Translations under genes and position numbers: made by a program | Part shown: in pieces, positions 60,102-64,000 of the stretch | How the letters are laid out: the number at the start of each line of letters is the position of its first letter | Numbering within the stretch: the stretch's first letter is position 1 | Assembly (NCBI GenBank): GCA_011391595.1 | Contig: JAABQG010000010.1 | Location: 1 to 64,000, forward strand | Source of the DNA: Hydrogenophaga sp. | Lineage (GTDB): Bacteria; Pseudomonadota; Gammaproteobacteria; Burkholderiales; Burkholderiaceae_C | DNA: 64,000 bases | Direction: 5' to 3' | The notes under the pieces: model-generated | Seen by the model: the letters and a program-made list of their open reading frames with translations, nothing else | Told to the model about the DNA's origin: nothing | Databases searched by the model: none

Positions 60102-61694
60102 ATGCTCGACGACACCCTCAAAGCCCAACTCGCCGCCTACCTGGAGCGCGTGATGCTGCCCTTCGAAATGGTAGCCTCGCTCGGCGACGACGACAATTCC
60201 CGTCAGATGCGCGAACTGTTGGCGACCATCCAGTCGCTGCGATCGGACAAGATCAGCCTGCGCACCGATGGCGACGACGCCCGCAAGCCCTCCTTCACCC
60301 TGCAACGCTCCGGCACCGCCACCCAGTTGCGCTTTGCCGGCCTTCCGCTGGGCCACGAATTCACCTCCCTGGTGCTGGCGCTGCTGTGGACCGGTGGCCA
60401 CCCGCCCAAGGTTGATGCCGACCTAATCGAGCAGATCCGGGCGCTGCAGCCCGGTGAGGGCAGCGACTTCAACTTCGAGGTCTACATGTCCCTGAGCTGC
60501 CACAACTGCCCGGACGTGGTGCAGGCGCTCAGCCTCATGGCCATCCTCAACCCCAGGGTCAAGACCACCGTCATCGAAGGCGGCGCCTACCAGGATGAAG
60601 TCAACGCCCGCGAAATCATGGCCGTGCCCATGGTCTTTCTCAACGGCCAGGTGTTCGGCTCCGGCCGCATGAGCGTGGAAGAGATCGTCGCCAAGCTCGA
60701 CACGGGCGCTGCGGCACGGGACGCCGCCAAGCTGTCAGCCAAGGCCCCGTATGACGTGCTGATCGTCGGCGGCGGCCCGGCCGGCGCGGCGGCGGCCGTG
60801 TACGCCGCGCGCAAGGGCATTCGCACCGGCATCGCCGCCGAGCGCTTCGGTGGCCAGACCAACGACACGCTGGCCATCGAGAACTACATTTCGGTGCTGG
60901 AGACCGACGGCCCGAAGTTCGCCGCCGCGCTGGAGGCCCAAACCCGCGCCTACGACGTGGACATCATGAACCTGCAGCGCGCCGACCGGCTCGTGCCCGC
61001 CAGTGAACCCGGCGGGCTGATCGAAGTGCAACTGGCCAACGGCGGCGTGCTCCAGTCCAAGACGGTGATCCTGTCCACCGGCGCGCGCTGGCGCAACGTC
61101 AACGTGCCCGGTGAAGCCGAATACCGCAACAAGGGCGTGGCCTACTGCCCGCACTGCGACGGCCCGCTGTTCAAGGGCAAGGACGTGGCCGTGATCGGCG
61201 GCGGCAATTCCGGCATCGAGGCCGCGATCGACCTCGCCGGCGTGGTGCGCCACGTCACGGTGATCGAATTCATGCCCGAGCTCAAGGCCGACGCGGTGCT
61301 GGTGAAGAAACTGCACAGCCTGCCCAACGTCACGGTGCACACGAATGCCCAGACGACGGAAATCACCGGGGCGCAGGGCAAGGTCAACGGCCTGCGCTAC
61401 AAGGACCGCGCCACCGGCGTGGAGCACCTCGTCGAACTCGAAGGCGTGTTCGTGCAGATCGGCCTGGTGCCCAATACTGAATGGCTCAAGGGCACGCTGG
61501 AGCTGACGAAGTTCGGCGAGATCGTGATCGACGCCAAGGGCCAGACCAGCCTGCCCGGCGTGTTTGCCGCCGGCGACTGCACCACGGTGCCGTTCAAGCA
61601 GATCGTGATCGCCGCCGGTGACGGTGCCAAAGCCGCGCTCAGCGCCTTCGACCACCTGATCCGCACGCCGGCGGCGGAAGCTGTTCCGGCCTGA
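60102..61694 (+). CDS. ahpF: alkyl hydroperoxide reductase subunit F
   Basis: A 530-residue flavoprotein NADH:AhpC reductase. An N-terminal tandem thioredoxin-like domain carries the CxxC pair C133-C136 (SCHNCPDV). The FAD domain begins [21 protein letters not shown], the redox-active CPHC (C349-C352) is in [13 protein letters not shown], and the NAD-binding site is [26 protein letters not shown] precedes ATG 60102. It keeps AhpC reduced with electrons from NADH. Confidence 0.97.
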   Translation: MLDDTLKAQLAAYLERVMLPFEMVASLGDDDNSRQMRELLATIQSLRSDKISLRTDGDDARKPSFTLQRSGTATQLRFAGLPLGHEFTSLVLALLWTGGHPPKVDADLIEQIRALQPGEGSDFNFEVYMSLSCHNCPDVVQALSLMAILNPRVKTTVIEGGAYQDEVNAREIMAVPMVFLNGQVFGSGRMSVEEIVAKLDTGAAARDAAKLSAKAPYDVLIVGGGPAGAAAAVYAARKGIRTGIAAERFGGQTNDTLAIENYISVLETDGPKFAAALEAQTRAYDVDIMNLQRADRLVPASEPGGLIEVQLANGGVLQSKTVILSTGARWRNVNVPGEAEYRNKGVAYCPHCDGPLFKGKDVAVIGGGNSGIEAAIDLAGVVRHVTVIEFMPELKADAVLVKKLHSLPNVTVHTNAQTTEITGAQGKVNGLRYKDRATGVEHLVELEGVFVQIGLVPNTEWLKGTLELTKFGEIVIDAKGQTSLPGVFAAGDCTTVPFKQIVIAAGDGAKAALSAFDHLIRTPAAEAVPA

Positions 61695-61706
61695 GGGCGG
61701 CGGGGT

Positions 61707-62261
61707 TCAGGCGGCCCTTTGCAGCGCCGGCAGGGCGCCGGCAGCCTGGGCCCTGTCGCTGGTGCCGAAGCTGATGTCGCCGGCGAGCTGCCCACCTTCC
61801 TCGATGACCACCTTGCCATAGCGGATCTTGCCCGTGACCTTGCCGGTGGCATGGATCACCAATCGGTCGCGAACGGTCAGGTCGCCGTCGAAACAGCCGC
61901 GGATTTCAGCAATGTCGATCTGGGCTGAGCCCTTGAACGCGCCGATTTCTGCAATCTGCATCAGACGCGAGTCCATCGTGGCCTCGACCAGACCCTCCAC
62001 GACCAGTGTGTCGCAGTCTGTGATCTCGACGCCCTTGAGCTTGATGTTGGGCCCGACGATGAGCTTGCTGCCGCCACGGGGGGTGGTGGACGCGGCCATG
62101 CCCGGCGCGGTCTGGGGTGTCGGGTCGGGCGCTGCCGCCGTGGCGCTGTCGAGGGCCCTGGGCTGCGGCGCCACAGTTGCGCCGGGCGGGCCATTGGAGA
62201 CATTGGAGCGTTCTGACAGGACGCCCGAATCGCGTTTGCCAAAAAAAGGTGTGGTGGCCAT
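61707..62261 (-). CDS. bactofilin-family cytoskeletal protein
   Basis: A 184-residue bactofilin. A disordered N-terminal tail of about 60 residues leads into the right-handed beta-helix core (SKLIVGPNIKLKGVEITDCDTLVVEGLVEA... GKVTGKIRYGKVVIEEGGQLAGDI) with short repeated beta rungs. A C-terminal Ala-rich tail ends the protein. Bactofilins polymerise without nucleotides beneath the membrane and shape or position cell-envelope enzymes. AGGGAA precedes ATG 62261. It is convergent with ahpF. Confidence 0.9.
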   Translation of the reverse strand: MATTPFFGKRDSGVLSERSNVSNGPPGATVAPQPRALDSATAAAPDPTPQTAPGMAASTTPRGGSKLIVGPNIKLKGVEITDCDTLVVEGLVEATMDSRLMQIAEIGAFKGSAQIDIAEIRGCFDGDLTVRDRLVIHATGKVTGKIRYGKVVIEEGGQLAGDISFGTSDRAQAAGALPALQRAA

Positions 62262-62383
62262 GAAGTTTCCCTGTTGAAGAGAAAGTGATCCTAGGGCCGC
62301 GGGCGCTTACAAGCCGCGCTGGAGACGCAAGTTCGGTAACGAAATGAATGACCGGGCGGGCTCGCGCCTGTCGCCCGACGGTT

Positions 62384-63076
62384 TCAGGCGGCTTGGGTTC
62401 GTCCGCCAAAAATAGCCGTGCCAATGCGCACCATCGTGCTGCCCGCATGAATGGCGGCCTCGAGATCGGCGGTCATGCCCATCGACAGCGTGTCCAGGGG
62501 CATTCCGGCACTGCGCAGGTCCTCGAAAAGTTCGCGCGCCTGGCGGTGCACGGCCAGGCTGGTGGCGTAATCGGGCGCGGGCTCGGGAATCGTCATCAGC
62601 CCGCGCAGCACCAGGCGCGGCAGACGGGCCACTTCGAGCGCCAGCGGCAGGGCCTCTTCGGGGGAGACGCCGGACTTGGTGGGGCCGCCGTCGATGTTGA
62701 CCTGCAGGCACACCTGCAGCGGCGCCAGGTGGTCGGGACGCTGATCGGACAGTCGCTGTGCAATCTTCAGCCGGTCCACCGTTTGTGCCCAGTCGAAATG
62801 TTCCGCCACCAGTCGCGTCTTGTTGGCCTGGATCGGGCCGATGCAGTGCCAGACCAGCGGCAGTTGAGCGAGCCGGGCCTGCTTGTCCACCGCCTCCTGG
62901 AGGTAGTTCTCGCCGAAATCCGTCTGGCCGGCAGCATGGGCGGCGCGCACCGCCTCGGGCCCGAAAGATTTGGCGACAGCCAGCAGCCTCACTTCGTCCG
63001 GATTCCTCCCCGCCAGCGCGCATGCCGCCACGATGCGTGCGCGAACGCTATGGAGATTCTCGGAAATCATCGTCAT
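62384..63076 (-). CDS. yggS: YggS-family PLP homeostasis protein
   Basis: A 230-residue, single-domain PLP-binding protein folded as an alanine-racemase-like barrel. The PLP lysine is in RLLAVAKSFGPEAV near residue 35, and the family pattern FGENYLQEAVDKQARL and WHCIGPIQANKTR is present. The protein controls free PLP and amino/keto acid pools and has no known enzymatic turnover. ATG 63076 is preferred; a GTG at 63085 or ATG 63070 is possible. It diverges from pilT, a common pairing. Confidence 0.94.
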   Translation of the reverse strand: MTMISENLHSVRARIVAACALAGRNPDEVRLLAVAKSFGPEAVRAAHAAGQTDFGENYLQEAVDKQARLAQLPLVWHCIGPIQANKTRLVAEHFDWAQTVDRLKIAQRLSDQRPDHLAPLQVCLQVNIDGGPTKSGVSPEEALPLALEVARLPRLVLRGLMTIPEPAPDYATSLAVHRQARELFEDLRSAGMPLDTLSMGMTADLEAAIHAGSTMVRIGTAIFGGRTQAA

Positions 63077-63114
63077 AATGTCCACGAGCGTATCAAAACG
63101 AGAGAGGGATTTTC

Positions 63115-64000
63115 GTGGACATTACCCAACTTCTGGCTTTCAGCGTCAAAAACAAGGCGTCCGACCTGCATCTGTCCGCTGGCCTCCCCCCGATGATCCG
63201 TGTGCATGGCGACGTGCGTCGCATCAATGTCGAACCACTGGACCACAAGACGGTCTTCGCCATGGTCTACGACATCATGAACGACTCGCAGCGCAAGGCG
63301 TACGAGGAATTCCTGGAGTGCGACTTTTCATTCGAAATTGACGGACTGGCCCGCTTTCGCGTCAATGCCTTCAACCAGCAGCGCGGTGCGGGCGCGGTAT
63401 TCCGCACCATTCCCTCAAAGATCCTGACGCTCGAGCAACTCAATGCGCCCAAGATCTTTGGCGATCTGGCGCTCAAGCCGCGTGGCCTGGTTCTGGTGAC
63501 CGGGCCGACGGGCTCTGGCAAGTCGACCACGCTTGCGGCGATGGTCGATCACCTCAACGAAACAGAATACGGCCATGTGCTGACGATCGAAGATCCCATC
63601 GAATTCGTGCACGAATCGAAGAAGTGCCTGGTCAACCAGCGCGAAGTCGGCCCTCACACCCTGAGCTTCAACGCCGCGTTGCGCTCCGCGCTGCGCGAAG
63701 ACCCCGACGCCATTCTGGTCGGCGAGATGCGCGACCTGGAAACCATCCGGCTGGCGATGACTGCCGCTGAAACCGGTCATCTGGTTTTCGGCACGCTGCA
63801 CACATCCAGTGCGGCCAAGACCATCGACCGGGTCATCGACGTGTTCCCGGCGGAAGAAAAGGACATGATTCGCGCGATGCTGAGCGAGTCGCTGCAGGCG
63901 GTGATTTCGCAGACCCTGTGCAAGACCAAGGACGGGCAGGGTCGCGTTGCGGCCCATGAAATCATGATCGCCAACAGCGCGATCCGCAACCTGGTCCGTG
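63115..64000 (+). CDS. pilT: twitching-motility retraction ATPase (partial, 3' end outside window)
   Basis: The frame starts at GTG 63115 after GAGAGAGGGA and runs to the window edge, giving the first 295 residues of PilT. It begins VDITQLLAFSVKNKASDLHLSAGLPPMIRVHG and has the Walker A GPTGSGKST, Asp box EDPIEFVH, Walker B DAILVGEMRDLETI and His box HLVFGTLHTSSA. PilT powers retraction of type IV pili at the inner membrane. It diverges from yggS, as in many proteobacteria; pilU may follow outside the window. Confidence 0.96.
   Translation, partial: MDITQLLAFSVKNKASDLHLSAGLPPMIRVHGDVRRINVEPLDHKTVFAMVYDIMNDSQRKAYEEFLECDFSFEIDGLARFRVNAFNQQRGAGAVFRTIPSKILTLEQLNAPKIFGDLALKPRGLVLVTGPTGSGKSTTLAAMVDHLNETEYGHVLTIEDPIEFVHESKKCLVNQREVGPHTLSFNAALRSALREDPDAILVGEMRDLETIRLAMTAAETGHLVFGTLHTSSAAKTIDRVIDVFPAEEKDMIRAMLSESLQAVISQTLCKTKDGQGRVAAHEIMIANSAIRNLVR

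Overview
The window is GC-rich chromosomal DNA from a betaproteobacterium, most probably a member of the Comamonadaceae (Burkholderiales). The grounds are the gene repertoire and order, a two-gene methionine synthase with an S-adenosylhomocysteine riboswitch, the short dispersed repeats, and protein sequences that read like Acidovorax/Variovorax/Polaromonas relatives. The genus cannot be fixed from sequence reading alone. Coding density is high. I saw no rRNA, tRNA, CRISPR array, insertion sequence or prophage.

Layout. (1) 1-11.3 kb is the replication-origin neighbourhood. gyrB, dnaN and dnaA run leftwards and rpmH, rnpA, yidD, yidC and mnmE run rightwards, away from a 218-bp gap (7047-7264) with one perfect and one near-perfect DnaA box, so oriC probably lies there. 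A partial short-chain dehydrogenase and a secreted protein sit left of gyrB. (2) 11.4-21.7 kb holds regulators and stress genes: a flavodoxin-type oxidoreductase divergent from an ArgP-like LysR regulator, a Cache/PAS histidine kinase, a TetR regulator, two universal stress proteins flanking a two-domain fasciclin lipoprotein and a metallophosphoesterase, another LysR regulator, a small membrane protein and an EamA transporter. (3) 21.8-31.3 kb holds GTP-dependent PEP carboxykinase, a complete three-gene AmmeMemoRadiSam operon (amrB-amrA-amrS), two very small genes, a thioesterase, threonine ammonia-lyase and an uncharacterised tandem-AAA ATPase. (4) 31.3-41.4 kb holds recQ, a rhodanese, methionine synthase split in two with a SAH riboswitch between the halves, a 7TM-DISM/degenerate GGDEF protein and comM. 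(5) 41.4-47.9 kb holds a nitrogen-controlled unit (sigma-54 promoter with an upstream NtrC-like site, then a TorF-family porin, a PII protein and amtB), followed by glcE-glcF and a ProQ/FinO protein. (6) 48-58.9 kb holds a glutathione peroxidase, a pair of tandem paralogues of unknown function, an EamA transporter, lplT, alr, a TauE/SafE permease and a GMC oxidoreductase coupled to mmsA. (7) 59.3-64 kb holds ahpC-ahpF with a probable OxyR-type promoter, a bactofilin, the YggS-family PLP protein and the start of pilT.

The most unusual signals are these. A dispersed ~50-70 bp repeat with core GCTA..TAGC..CGCTGGA occurs about ten times, mostly at gene 3' ends, but two copies lie in frame inside mnmE and glcE and two others supply the stop codon and cover the start of recQ. 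Two further repeat types are embedded in frame in recQ and in the second metH gene. An inverted array of 7-bp units separates ahpC and ahpF. The paralogue pair at 48.7-51.1 kb shares a new N-terminal domain, a degenerate receiver-like C-terminal domain and a duplicated FEATxP/FESTxP linker motif. The SAH riboswitch controls only the second half of methionine synthase, apparently by freeing its ribosome-binding site.
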